NCBI GenBank assembly: GCA_021464415.1
Contig: CM038469.1
Span: 14,424,501 to 14,488,500, forward strand
Length of the DNA: 64,000 nt
Direction: 5' to 3'
Origin: Lonicera japonica
Lineage: Eukaryota; Streptophyta; Magnoliopsida; Dipsacales; Caprifoliaceae
Shown: one piece after another, positions 1-12,349 of the stretch
How positions within the stretch are numbered: the stretch's first letter is position 1
How the letters are laid out: each line of letters starts with the position of its first letter
Made by a program: the position numbers and the translations under genes
The notes under the pieces: model-generated
What the model was told of the DNA's origin: nothing
What the model saw: only the letters and a program-made list of their open reading frames with translations
Databases searched by the model: none

Positions 1-2308
1 GTTTTACTTCATGATTAGCTGCATGCGACTGATGGATTATTTAGTATTTAACCGCAGCGCAACGATTGAATATTTTGTAAGTCGTCAGTCTACTGTCGCC
101 AATGGGAGTTAGAACGTGGTGAACTTATGTAAAGTGGCCATTAAAGTTCCATTCCTTGAGTTCAACCTATTGTTTTCCTTTTTGATTCTCTTGAAGGGTG
201 AGCCTTATGTATGATTATCATTGGAATCCCAAACTATTACAGCCGTACTCAAACAAGTAGATTCGGAGTTACAAGAAAGAATACATCGATTAATCCTAGT
301 TTGATTGATAGGGTGTAGTAGAGTGGTTGAAGTACTGGGAATTGCTCCGGGTGAGGAGCCACTCGCCTTATAAGTATATTTCTTCATTAGCGAAATAGTA
401 GAATTCCCTCGAGTTGGATTAGGAATGAGAAAGGATGACCGAATTTTGTTAAGCCCTCAAACCCCTAGTGTTCGGATATGAATAAGGAAGGATGATAGGC
501 CCTTTTATGATTCTGGTATCCAGTGTGCGTTCATAACAACCGTATCTTTTTATGGAGAAGATTAAAGTTTCTAAGGGGAAACTTGTTCATAGCACTAGTC
601 GCAATCGGTCCATGTGATCATTTCCCTTTCCTTTATAAGATTGAGTATATTTCTAGAAACTCGTCCAGAGTGGGAAAGCCAACTACGTATTCAACCTAAA
701 TGTAGTTTTATCCCCTTATAGTTAAGGAGTTTTCAGAGTGATGCAGCGAAAGAGAGTTGGATACTTAAGCCATAGTTGTTGTTGGTTTTGAACCATTAAT
801 ATGTAGTTTTATACATTTGATTTAGAATTCTATTAGTATTAAGTTATATAAGTTTGGTTTCAGGACCCTTCTTGTAACAAGTTAGTGTGATGTCGCCAAA
901 CGCCAGATGAATCATCGGTGAACCTTTATAGTTAATGACTTTGAATTTAGTGCTATTGGAGAATTTTCCTAACCCTCTTACAAAGTCACTCAGTTAGAAT
1001 AGTGTGGCGATAGTAGAATAATGAGCCTCCTTCGGAGTGGAGTGACAAGTTTATTCAAGATCCTTAATGTTGAGCGTCTTTGTTTTTGCATTCATAAGAG
1101 ATTTTTTTTAGGACCATGACTACATTTTGTGCCTAATATGGAGACTTAGAAGGTGACTCATTTTCAAAACCTTTGTCTGCTTGAATTGGTGGCAAATCCC
1201 CTAACGAAGGGAGTTGGCATTCGACCGTATAGAGTCAATCTCGTTTCCTCTATAGTCCCTCACACTGTATATTTTAAAACCTACCTCTAAGATGGGAATT
1301 GACCTGGAATTCGGATGTGTGACAAGAGTTACAGTTTAAGATAGGTATTTTGGATCAAGACCCTTGTTGAAGGGTGGTGTCATATGTAGAGGCATGTCTT
1401 ATACAGGAAATCTACCCTTTTTTGTTATAAATGATGAGTCCTTATCGAGTTTACCAAATTCTAATTTTTGATGGGTAGTCTGTTGCTGGCCAAGAGTGGA
1501 ACCTGAGTTCCATAAGGTTGTATCATGCACGTGTGTTTTCCCCAATAATAAATTCCCTGAATATATACGAGTTTTATGGGGTTTTTGCCAGGAAAAATCT
1601 CATTCTTTACGTGATAGCCAGTTATAACTATACATAAAGGACCTCACTGTCTAGGTAGACCGAATGTGAAACGAGTTATAATTACATAATGCTTGTCTGA
1701 TCGTGAAATGGATTGACAGCCTTTGCCAAATCGTAGTGTTTCTGTTCAATCCCAGATGAGCTTTTCCCTTTTTTGTTGGAAAGTTTAGGTTTACAATCTC
1801 TGATTTTGCGTAGTGTTCTACATGACATAGTGAACTTCATCTCCATAGTTTAGATGCTTCCGATGACTCATTTTAGATGAAATTGCTTTGCTAATAAGTT
1901 CATTTTGTAATTTAAGTTATGAATCATCAATCATTTTATGATCTCCCTAATTAAGTGTGAGAACTCTTTCGTAATTGACTGTGGATAGCATCGGTGGATC
2001 AATCTGATCTTGTATATCCGTACCTTGTTACTTGATATCATTTAGTATCCTAGAAAAAAGAAATCATGTTTAAAGTCATTTTCTCTATCCCTTGTTTGGA
2101 TCGAACATTGATGAAGGCTTTATGTGTCCTAGAATCCATTATTCATCCATGCTCTCATGCCAGTAGCTACTCAAACGTTTAATATTACACTATGAAGTTG
2201 TAAGTGCCCTCTTGAGGAGGGGAGACTGACGCTATTGGGAGTGTTTTTTTCTATCTTACTCATCGCAATTTAAGTTTTGAGGACGAAACCTCTTAAGGAG
2301 GGGAGATT
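1..2308 (+). mobile_element. Decayed internal 3' region of a Ty3/gypsy-type LTR retrotransposon
   Basis: No coding domain can be read; all frames are riddled with stops. It is assigned to an LTR element because it ends in a purine-rich tract (AAGGAGGGGAGAT, about 2295-2307), preceded by a GAGGACGAAACC segment typical of the end of plant gypsy internal regions. It abuts the LTR start TGTAACACCCCG at 2309. The 5' LTR and most of pol would lie left of the window. No chromodomain or integrase could be read, so the clade is inferred only from the LTR termini. Confidence 0.6.
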
Positions 2309-5300
2309 GTAACACCCCGTATTTCAATTTCAAGCAAATCCTCTTCCACAGCTGGTTTAAGGCCAAACCTCCGTTTAAAGAGTCAATTTTCGTTCCGGAA
2401 CCTCTGTTGTTGAGCAAATACTTATAATATGTTATTTTAATGATATTAAGTATGAGTGTATGTTAGAACGCATTTTGGGGAAGCCGCGGTTGAATTTGGA
2501 GGCTAACGGCAAAAAATCAAACTTTTGCCGAATTGAGTTTTTAGCCAACTTTGGAAGGCCATAACTTCTTCATAAAAAGTCCAAATGAGTCCTCTTTTGT
2601 GGCCATGGATTCATCTCATTCCCCTCTACAACTTTTGTTTGAAGGCCGAATTGAATAGAAGTCGTTTCGGGGGTCGAAATGGGCCTCGAAAACTGCTACT
2701 TCTTAAAAAGAAAATATGAGGGGCTTCAGCCAAGGTGCCCTCTGATCGATCAGAGGATCCTCTGATCAATCAGAGGTACTCCAGTGTGTTTTTTTGTGGG
2801 ATCATTAGCCATGCTTCATCATGACACAAGTTCATCATCACCTTCATCATCAATATCTCCATCTTCTTCTTCTCCTATTGGTTCCACCATTTTAGGGCTT
2901 GGAGCTCAAGATTGGGAATCTTAAGCTAGCTTGGCTTTTGGCTTAATTCGGCGCTCCAAACCTTCAATTATCTCATAATTCAGGTGGGAACACTAGTACC
3001 TAACTTCAATTTCAAATATTATGTGTTGCATCTATGATTTCAAGGCAAATTGGGGGATTTCTCTTAAGAGCTTGTTGATTTATACATACATGGGGTTTCG
3101 GGTAATAATTGTTGTTAGTTTTCTTCGATTTTTCCATGTTTTTATTGTGATTTCATATTAATATGTACAAATCACATTATATGTTTGAGTACCCCAAGCC
3201 CTATGTAATACCCATTAGAGGGTAAGCACGTATACTCAGGTTGAAGTCGTATATGTACTGTTATGGATTACAAAAGAGTATTTATACTAGATTTAGGACT
3301 ATATAAGTTATATATGTTTGTTCTACATGTATATTTGGGTTGATATGGGATTTGTATGGACCTCGCACAATACAACCTATATGAATATTTATATATATAT
3401 AATTATCCCTTCATATATTACAGAGTTGATGAGAAATTATATGATGGTATATGTTTCCTCACATTCACCATAAAAACCCCACTATACACTTGTACACTTG
3501 ACTAGTATTTGTAAATAACTATAAAGAGGTGTGGAGAAAATTTAGTATATGAGGAAGAAATTGCACATATACAATTATGACATATTGTTCTTATAATGTA
3601 AATTATACACCTATGCCATTGGATTACTAACACCAAGAATTTGGTAGAAACCCATTATCTCGGTAACAACCTTGCAATGTTTTTGAATGGGGCTACGAAC
3701 TTGATAAATTGTCGGTTCGAACCATGATTTTGGTTTCAACGTAATGATGATTATATCCATGAGATATATACTCCATTGAACAAACTAATTACTTTATTTA
3801 TGATATTCCATCAAGCCAAGAAATTATTACTAGTAGATTACTAGTCCACTCATTGAGTTGTTCAAGTATTGCATGGATATGATCATGTGATGGTATTAGT
3901 CTCTTTAATGGCATTTGTATATTTGATACATCATAAGATGAATCTATCTATCTATCTATCTATTTACCAATCACGTATATATATATATATATATATTTGG
4001 TTATACGTATAGCAATTATATAGATCATATGTCTGTATATCAAAGCTAGATATAATTTGGGATGTCTATATATACATATGTGCGATATATGTATATGTTG
4101 AGTACATACTTAACTAATATCTATAAATTACTTGACATATATATACTATTTTCGTAAACTATGTTATTTTGAGTTTGGACAAGCACTAATGGTCCATGGG
4201 TTAACTTAGCCTTGGTGGCTACATACCCTGGTGTAAAACGGAATACTCTATGGCGGCATACTCTATGACCCTTGTGGAAGGATCCTACTTTGGGAGCGGC
4301 ATACTCTATGGTCCAGGTAGGGGGATCACACGAGGCGCCATACCCTGCACATCTAAGTGGTCCACGGGGGGACCTAGCCTTGGGGGCTTAGATCGCGATC
4401 CCTATGCACAGTCGGAAAATCCTAGATGTCGGATTTGAGGTAATTGGACATGAGAGAGACTTATTTGAGTTAGATGGACTAGAGATTGGGAGTAGAAGAT
4501 TAGTGCATATGCTCTTATTATTATTTTACTATTTTACTTATGATTGATATTTCATTTGTAATTTGAATGTACAAGCTGTCTATTTTGGCTTAGGACATCA
4601 TGCTGTGTGCATAGCATGCATGTATTATATATATATATATATATATGTTGAACCATTAGGGCAAGCTGACTTTGCAGAGCAGCTTGGATGCTCATTTTTA
4701 ATGGGTGGAGACTCGGTGTAGTATTTTACAGATTAAAGTATTGCGTACCTATATTGATAACATAAGTATATTACTAGTTTCATTATCTCACGTTGTATGT
4801 GTTTGACAAAGTGTATTTTAATATACAACCCTTATAGTTCCCACTGAGCCCGTGTTTGGCTCACTCCTATTTTCCAAACCAGTTTTGCAGGTAAATCTCT
4901 TCGGGAGCGGCACGAATGCAAAGTATAGGAACCTCTGATGACCCTAAATGATTGTAGTTGTCCATGTATAACTAATTCCTTATGGATTATAGATATTAGA
5001 ACTATTAGACTTTATTGTATCATTCATTTGTATTAAATTGTTTTTATAAGTTTTGTAAAGGCCATTTATGTATTCTGGGACCTCGTTGGAGGGATTGGTA
5101 TATATGTGTATTAACGTATTAGATTTGTGTGGATTGCAAATCATTATGGATGTGGAGTTAACTTTCTAGTTAAGCTTTATTCTCTTATTTACAGGTTTGA
5201 TTTTATTGAAAATACGAACTCCACATGTCGAAATTATCTGAAAAATGTGGCCTTACATGTGATTTTCTATTATATTAGTTTTTAATTAAGCACGTCAAAC

Positions 5301-5375
5301 CCGCCATTGCGTACGGCTCCGTAATTAACCGGGTCCCGGAGGTCTAAACCTCATAACGGGATTTGGGGCGTCACA
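2309..5375 (+). repeat. 3' LTR (about 3.07 kb) of a gypsy-type retrotransposon
   Basis: The left end TGTAACACCCCG follows the polypurine tract, and the right end is GGGGCGTCACA. These give TG...CA termini and the near-inverted CCCCG/CGGGG ends common in plant gypsy LTRs. It contains two copies of a CTCTGATCGATCAGAG-type palindrome (2740-2776), a TCTA microsatellite (3942-3964), AT tracts (3976-3997, 4625-4646) and a conserved block near 4850-4945. That block recurs at 5890-5990 and, inverted, in the solo LTR at 20631-23399. Short ORFs such as 4250-4438 show no family features and are chance frames. Confidence 0.75.
2740..2776. repeat. Paired palindromes in LTR U3
   Basis: The 16-bp perfect palindrome CTCTGATCGATCAGAG is followed directly by a near-perfect second copy, CTCTGATCAATCAGAG, with four bases between them. 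It lies a little over 400 bp into the LTR. The related solo LTR carries a different palindrome set (TGTAGTCGACTACA type) in the corresponding place, just upstream of a TATA-like stretch. Confidence 0.7.
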
Positions 5376-6394
5376 CATAGTATAGAAGTGAGAAAATATA
5401 TGGATACCTTCGGAGATGCCTAATTAGTAAACCAAGTATGAAATCTATAATGAATTCATTAAGAAGTGAAACTATGAATACTTGGTTAAGGACATAGATT
5501 TTTCTATCTATAGAGGATAATTGATAAGAGAAGTATTAGTGTAGGATATACGGTATATATTCATGTTAGAGGACGAGTTCACAAAACATGTCTAACCTTA
5601 GGAAGCTAGCGTTTGTGTGAAGTGGTTCTATATTAGCGACTCCTTTGTAATGCGAGAATCAATTTAGAGTATGCAATTGGATGTCTAGGGATGAGACCGT
5701 TGAGTCAGCTAGTTAGTTTACAGGTGACTAGAGCAGGAGTCCTAGTGGGGTTCGCATGCACTCGCGTATGGATTACATTACATTGCATGTTTTCGAACTA
5801 TTGCATTGGAAAAGTATTTTCTATATAATAATGCACGTGCTTATGTGTGCAATTTTTATTTTTTATATAAACTCTATATATTTCCCATTGAGTCCGGATT
5901 TAACTCATCCCATTTTCTAAACAGTTTTGCAGGCTTAGCATCTCGGGGTGACGCGTGGCGTGCGTCAATAGAAAGCCTCTGATGACCATAAACTTTTCTA
6001 GTCCTTTAAACCAAGGACTAAGTTGTATATTCTTTGGATCTTGGTTGTATTGTAAACGGACTTTTATTTAAAGTACTTGTTGTAGGTATTGTTGTATAAA
6101 TGGCTTTTGATGTAAACTCATATGATTAGTTTTTATATGTGGAGTAGACTTTAAATGTGATTGGATGTGGTTTTACTTGTAGAAAATGGTTTTTCTATGA
6201 AAGGTTGGTTTATCAATGAAATGAACTCCACATGCCGAAATTTTATAAAAAGGAACTTTGTCCGTTCATGTTTTATTCAAGAAAAGTTTTTAGAAGTTGT
6301 AATTTTTATATTTTAAACCCGTCGTCACACACGACATCCTTGATTAATCGGATCTCTGAGGTGAAAATCTCAGAACGAGATTCGGGGCGTTACA
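5376..6394 (+). repeat. Right-hand part of a second, related gypsy LTR
   Basis: It ends in ATTCGGGGCGTTACA, a terminus like that of the LTR at 2309-5375. It shares the internal block reading CCCATTGAGTCCGGATTTAAC...GTTTTGCAGG...CCTCTGATGACC (about 5880-5990) with 4835-4945. The left part of this LTR is absent here. The simplest reading is that the element ending at 5375 inserted into it, so the missing part lies beyond the left edge of the window. Confidence 0.6.
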
Positions 6395-6545
6395 TCTAAT
6401 TTCATTAAAGTATTGTCAAATTAATATTGAGATATGGACATAATGATAGTGATACATTAATTGTTCAATAATTGATTGATAGAGACTGACAATCCGAGGA
6501 AAAGATGTTGTATTACTAGTTTGAGAGTTGTGGTTATACACTTTA

Positions 6546-6786
6546 GGGTGCGTTTGACATGTTAGATAAGAATGTCCGATAGCAAGAATTATTTAATTCC
6601 ATCTAAACCGGATAAAATAAACCCAACTTAATTTTAGGTGGGATTGTTTGATCCCTCCTTTAATGGGATAAAAGGCATTTGTAGGATAAACAATTCACCT
6701 TGTAATCCAATCTTGACTAACAACAAACATGTCATAAGAATTTTTTATCATATCTTGTTCTCTTATCCCACACGTCAAACCCAAAC
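6546..6786. mobile_element. Tourist-like MITE (PIF/Harbinger type)
   Basis: The 241-bp element has terminal inverted repeats: left GGGTGCGTTTGACATGT; right, reverse complemented, GTTTGGGTTTGACGTGT. It is flanked by TTA at 6543-6545 and 6787-6789, the 3-bp duplication expected for PIF/Harbinger elements. It has no coding capacity. 6790-7329 to the right holds nothing recognisable. Confidence 0.7.
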
Positions 6787-7329
6787 TTATGTTGTAAAAC
6801 AAGTACTACAATAATCAACGTACTAAATAATTTAATTATATAACACTCTCTTTTTATAAATTAATTATATCCTTTAAGAAGGTTAACTTAAGTATACCCT
6901 TAATTCAATTATATGACACTCCCATTTCATGCATTTAGATGTGGCAATGGGTCAATTATGCTCATGCCAGTTTTTATCTTGTTTTGAGTGTTATCATTTC
7001 AAGTCTAAACGAATTACTCAATATAACCCATTATTACCATTTAAGTAAATATATAATAAAATTGTATTAGTATATAAAATATTTTTTCAGAGAAGTTCAA
7101 ACCCTTGAAAATCTAGGGCGCTAGAGCATTATTTTATTAATATAAATTGACTCTAAAAAGCCCAGACTCAGGGGTGCACAACGAAAAAGGAAGAGACATG
7201 GACTGGACCTCTATGGAAAAACAATAAAAGCATAAATAAAAAGAATCCAATGGGCTTTATAAACCAGCCTATCAAAACTATGCAAACTGGACCAAAAAGA
7301 GACCATTATATAGTAAGAGTACAGGTAAT

Positions 7330-8700
7330 GGAATCTAAATCTGCAATTAGAGAGTAAAGACATGTCCCGCCCCATTAAAGTGAATGTCTGTGTAGGAGCC
7401 GAATCCTACCAAAATGGAGTCTTATGATCCAGCCCCATAGATGCAATGTGATATACCACATCATTGCCCTCTTCATAAATATGAGAACATTATAATTGCA
7501 TGCTAGAAGGAAACTTCTTGCAATTGTCCCTCCTCGTGGCAACATGTCAAGGAGGCTGATAAGAGATTGGAATACTATCATTGATACGAGCTCAATCTAT
7601 GGCCTGTGCCAACCACACTGCTGAGCAAACTTAAACCCCTAAATAAGAGCCAAAATTTCCTCAAGGAAGGCTATACCAATCCCAACAAAAAAATAATATG
7701 CACATAGCTATATGGTCTTTAAAAACACCCTCAGCTGTAGCTCTACCTGGGGCACCCTGAACCATGCCATTTGTACTCTACTTCACCTATCAAATCTAAG
7801 GAGGAAGTCAATAAACTAGGATAAATAAAGGGACACAACAAGACTTGCCCTACACACCAAGACCACGAAGAATAGAAAGATCCCTCATAGTATTACCAAT
7901 GTGACCCTTGGCAATGACAAAAACCCAAGGCAGCCAGCCTGACAAAGAGGGTAGCTAACGGTGAAATGTGAACTATCGCCAATGGCGTAGCCAGAAAATT
8001 TGATTAGTGGGGTCATACATTAATTTATTACCAATCTCACATCAACTACAATACTTAAATTATCAGTTGAAAAAATAAGGAATGAGCAATGCTATTCGGT
8101 CCAAAAAAACACAGCCTAATAGTAAGTGTAAATGCATCTTTATCACTCAAAATGCAATTGAGACATAATTTTTAGGACACGTTTTGAGCTTACTCGCATT
8201 TCTCATAGAAATTATATTTGTTCTACATTCCTTTTTTTATTTATTTACAATTTGACCCCACTATTTACTATTTTCTCTAAATTTAAGTGGTGTCAATTAC
8301 ACGTATCAGTTCAAATATGTTAAAAATATACTATATTTGTATGTAAATTTTTAAAAACAAGTGGGGTCACTAGACCCCACAAAGGTGCAAGTGGCCACGC
8401 CCCTGACTATCGCTCCTGGAAAACCCGTATATTGCAAGCCTGCGAAATGAAGTCTCACGTATAAAATACCACAGCCACCCATAACTAAAAAAATTGAGGA
8501 CAAAATGACCGGCAAGAAACTAATAACAATTTATCCATAACCGTGTCAAATATTCAAAATGAGATGGCAAAACCCACAAACAGCTCACAAAGCCTCCTTT
8601 GCGAAATGACAAGAAAGAAATAAATACGTTATAGACTCCAAGCTGCTCTCGCATATAAGACACCTATTTTTGGCCACAAATGGCCGTACAACTGTAAAAT
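7330..8700 (-). pseudogene. LINE-type reverse transcriptase 3' end: zf-RVT and RNase H relic
   Basis: On the minus strand, about 8695-8590 reads NRCLICESS...YLFLSCHFAKEAL. This matches the cysteine/histidine zinc-binding region (zf-RVT) that follows the reverse transcriptase domain in plant L1-type LINEs. Further down, about 7470-7420 reads CSHIYEEGNDVVYHIASMG, like the I-x-REGN-x-VAD-x-LA motif near the end of plant LINE-associated RNase H domains. Many stops and frame changes separate the two. A 426-bp hAT MITE (7980-8405) lies between them. The upstream endonuclease and RT are absent, as usual for a 5'-truncated LINE. It could also be a dispersed RNase H-like gene relic. Confidence 0.6.
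7980..8405. mobile_element. hAT-type MITE with a perfect 8-bp target duplication
   Basis: Terminal inverted repeats are CAATGGCGTAGCCAG on the left and CAGGGGCGTGGCCAC (reverse complement) on the right, like the CAGRGGCGGAGCCA ends of plant hAT elements. The 8-bp direct repeat ACTATCGC flanks it exactly (7972-7979 and 8406-8413). The 426-bp body is AT-rich and has no ORF. It interrupts the LINE relic and is therefore younger than it. Confidence 0.85.
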
Positions 8701-9670
8701 GATCGTACTAATTTCACATCCAAACAAATACTAAAATAAATTTGAAATCGCCTACCAAAACATTCTTTACCCATTTTAAACTCGCCCATCATTTTCTTAA
8801 AAACAAAGAATTAAGAAAACCACAATAAACAAACCAAAGATTTTAGCAAAGAATCGGGGATTATTTGGTGGATTGATACTACTGATGCAAAGGATGACAT
8901 AGGCATTATTTTGTATGGAAAAAAAATAAGAATTAGATTAGGAATTATTTTTATGAAACACGGAAAGCCATTAAACCGTAATACCCGTATGATTTGGCTT
9001 TCATTCATATTGCTAAAAATTCTAGATTGATTGAAGCGATAATTACTTGTTAGCCTCGATAATTTTGACATACATTATATATATATATATATATAGGGAT
9101 TCAGAAGTAAATTAACAATATTTTAAGTGTAATTGATATCATCTTTGAGAAAATTTCAATTAGGCCTTCATGATAAAAAAAACAATTTATTTTATACGGG
9201 TCTATGCAGCTTATTTTTTACTTTCCCTTATAAATGTGATGGTGTTCTTTTACTAAAAAAAAACATTCTTTGGCTTATAAGATATAGATGGGATGAGTTT
9301 GGCATTTTAAAAAAAAAAAAGAAGGGGTGAATTGAATTATTATTATTTTTTTAATAATTAGTAGGGTATGTTTGGCGTGTAGAAAACATGAGTGAATTGA
9401 ATGTTTTTGATAAAAATTGGTGGGGTGAAGTGTAAGTTTTCTCTTATTGGGGTGAAAAAAAATATTTATATGGGTTTATTTAAAAAAAAATTCTTTATTT
9501 TTGATGTTTTTTTTAGGGATGGTGGAACTTAACATCCCTATATTTATTTTTATACCTCCAATAAACTAATAAACTTACCCCACCACTGGGGTGAACCAAA
9601 AGATTTTCCTGAAAAACAGTTGGGTGAGTTGAAAGTATTCTCACACTGGGGTGAGAAGAATAGGGTCCCG
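8701..9670. other. AT-rich intergenic sequence, no gene recognised
   Basis: It contains an AT microsatellite at about 9075-9096 and several poly-A/T runs. The 86-codon frame at 8811-9071 (-) and the 65-codon frame at 9133-9330 (+) show no domain, no conserved motif and biased low-complexity composition, so they are not annotated as genes. Confidence 0.6.
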
Positions 9671-9937
9671 TTAAGAACATCCTTTTGTTTTGTGTAAAAA
9701 ATTTACATCTCCAACAGACTTTTAAAAACAAGTTTTGTGTAAAACGGATGTGTAAAATATACCCAAATTTTGCCACATCAATTTTCTCTTTTCATACCAT
9801 TTTTCATAAATTTTAAAACATAATAACTTTTAATAATAAATATAGATTTTTAATAAAAAATTATATATTTTAAATATAAACATCGAGAACTATAAATAAA
9901 GATCCATTGTAACTATAAGATTATGTATCGCAAAATT

Positions 9938-12086
9938 GAGTTTTTTACACTTTAGTCCCTTGTTATTTACACGGATTGTCACTTTGGTCCATGATATTCA
10001 AATTTTGACTCATCACACCCTAATGTATTTGCGCGTATCACTTTAGTCAGTCAAATCAACTTCCGTTAATTTTGTGAACGGAAAAATGTGTGTGCACTCA
10101 CTTAGCTTTGCTGGAGGGGCATAAAAGGAAATTCCAGACATTTAGTGTTACCTAAGCCATTAGCAAGAAGAAAGAAATGGTAGAAATAAGAAATGGAGAA
10201 AAAGAAAAGAAACATGCAAAGTATTCAATTCGCCCCTAACAACCAATTGTTCTCACCGCACTTCCCATTTATCAATTCTCTCTTCTTTTTTCTTCCTGTC
10301 ATTCCTTTTCTGCTCTTGTGTTTCCTTTTTTATCATCCATATGCATATTAAATCGACATTCCAATCCCTTGTAGAGAGAAAGAGTCAGACTAATAAATAT
10401 AGAAAGGAATGTTGATCGCAATACAAACAAACCCCAACTAGAGAGAAAGACCCACCTTTCTTTCTCCTATCTTTTTTCTCTCTCTCAATCTATAGCAAAA
10501 GGATAGCAAATCCCAATTAGGGAAATAGAGATGTAGTATATAATGGCAATTGCTTAATCTTCTTTAATCAGACCTACCTTTATTTCTCCTCTTTTTCCCT
10601 TCAATACTCACTTTTATTCCTTAAATATCTTTAAATTTTATGTTGGTTTTATGTTTGAAAATAAAATTTTTAGTTTTAATCAGCTCAATCTAATTAAGAT
10701 AGTTGCTTTTGTAACTTGAATATCCCTTTTTCTTGAAAGTCTTTCCCAAAATTTAACATTTTATCATTCAGTTTTTGTCTAATACTATACATCTTAAGTG
10801 TTGACATGAAAATCAAGACATGGGTGCTCTCATTTTCCACAAAAAATTCACACTAATTGCTTTAATTTTGCTAAATACTTTCAATTTTTTGCCCCATAAT
10901 CCACTTTGAGAAGTCTTTTTCTTTTTTGTTTATGTCTTATTTTCCTTCTCTGTTCCTTCTTGTTAATGAGTTTGGTAAAAAAATAAAAATTTGGATCTTT
11001 TAAATAATGTTATTTCAATTTACACTAGGTATTTGTCCCTATGAATATGCGGTTTAAGCTCTTGCTTTGTATCTCAATGAACCATTGTATATATATATAT
11101 ATGTTTGATTATATTTGCATTGAATTAATGTTGAATACATTTCATTTGGAGATTTTACTCATGTCTATTAACTTCTAAAGATCCATGTCTAGAAAACTAA
11201 ACATATTAAAATAGGAACAAGAGTTATAAATTTAACATGGGTGAAAGATTTTTGCAAGCAAGCTTTTGTGGGTTGAAGTCAACCCACACAATGACACAGT
11301 CTGTTTGGATTGAGGGAATGGGAAGGAAAGGAAAAGAGGAAGAAGGATTGCATTTTACTCGTTTAGATAGATTTATAAGAGGGAGTGGAGAGGAAACGGA
11401 GGGATTGAGAGGGAATGCCAATCCCCTCTATTCCTTTATTTTGTTTCCTTCCAATATTGGGAGGATTGGGAGGGAAAGGAAAAGATTTTAATGATTTTTG
11501 TACGTTTTTCCAAATTTAACCCTAATTTGTTAATAATATATTAAATCACATTCCTTTCCTTTCTTTTCTTCTTTCTATCCAAACAAGATTTATTTTCATT
11601 CCATTCTTTTCCATCCTTAGCTATCCAAATAGCAATAAAATTAAACTCATTCTTTTCCATTCTATTCCATTCTTTCCCCTCCTAATTAACTATTTCATTT
11701 CCATCTCTCACTTTCAATCCAAACGGACCGTTAATTTCTCAAGAGAGGTTTAATCATTTTGTGTCCGTGAGAAATAGTCTTGCTTGACTCATATGATTCT
11801 TTAGGTTTTTTAATATGGTTCTTTGTTTTTTCTTAGTTCTTTCCGTCTCTTTTTGTTCTTATTAATAGCTTTGGTTAATTTAATTGTTGGAATTTCCTTT
11901 TATGCCCCTCCAGCAAAGCCGCATGAGTGAGACACGTTTTTCAGTCTACAAAATTAACAAAAGTTGGTTTAAAGGACTAAAGTGACATGCGAAAAATACA
12001 TAAGGGTGTGATGAGCCAAAATTTAAATATCTAGGACCAAAGTGACAGTCCAAGTAAACATTAAGGAACTAAATTGTTAAAAACTC
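9938..12086. mobile_element. Mutator-like (MULE) non-autonomous element with long TIRs
   Basis: Two terminal inverted repeats of about 195 bp (9938-10133 and 11890-12086) match along their length. Examples are GAGTTTTTTACACTTTAGTCC against GAGTTTTTAACAATTTAGTTCC, the shared CACTTTGGTCC, and the shared GGCATAAAAGGAAATTCC. The 9-bp direct repeat CGCAAAATT flanks it perfectly (9929-9937, 12087-12095), as expected for Mutator-like transposition. The roughly 1.75 kb interior has no transposase. It looks like a TC-rich leader or other non-coding sequence and includes a nested foldback-like element near 11300-11735. Host-gene capture cannot be shown by eye. Confidence 0.85.
11298..11735. mobile_element. 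Nested MITE-like element inside the MULE
   Basis: The ends are inverted: GTCTGTTTGGATTGAGGG on the left and GGTCCGTTTGGATTGAAAG (reverse complement) on the right. Purine-rich left and pyrimidine-rich right arms (GGGAAGGAAAGG / CCTTTCCTTTC) can fold back. The two overlapping frames at 11224-11491 on opposite strands are products of this low-complexity arm, not genes. No clean target duplication was found, so the superfamily is unresolved. Confidence 0.5.
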
Positions 12087-12349
12087 CGCAAAATTCAAGA
12101 AAAAAATAATAAAAAGTTGCATAAATGACTTTTAACCTAGGTTGATATCTTATTGGTTCTTTCAAATTTTATACAAGAGTTAACGAATGTACCATCTAAG
12201 CAAAAAAAATTTCAAAGTTCAAGTTTTGTGTAAAAATTGATTGACACATAGGATTTACACATTAATTTTTACACAACTGTTAGAAATGCTCTTAATAGTA
12301 CTTTTAGCTGCCGAAAGCAAGCATTTTCTTCTTATTAAATTTTTTTATT

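Larger units (their letters stand above)
9674..12291. mobile_element. MITE split by a Mutator-like element
   Basis: The left flank 9674-9928 begins AGAACATCCTTTTG and the right flank ends TAGAAATGCTC, giving roughly inverted ends (AGAACATCC / GAGCATTTC). Both flanks carry the repeated TTTTGTGTAAAA motif, and TTA occurs on both outer sides (9671-9673, 12292-12294). Removing the Mutator-like insertion leaves about 460 bp. A similar GTGTAAAT-containing stretch occurs at 31210-31310. The boundaries are approximate. Confidence 0.5.

Noticed and set aside
1..2308. Gypsy integrase, chromodomain or other coding remnant
   Set aside because: No frame gives a recognisable motif on either strand; only the end structure supports a retrotransposon origin.
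8811..9071. 86-codon minus-strand frame as a gene
   Set aside because: No motif, hydrophobic low-complexity composition, and no start context or neighbouring exon supports it.
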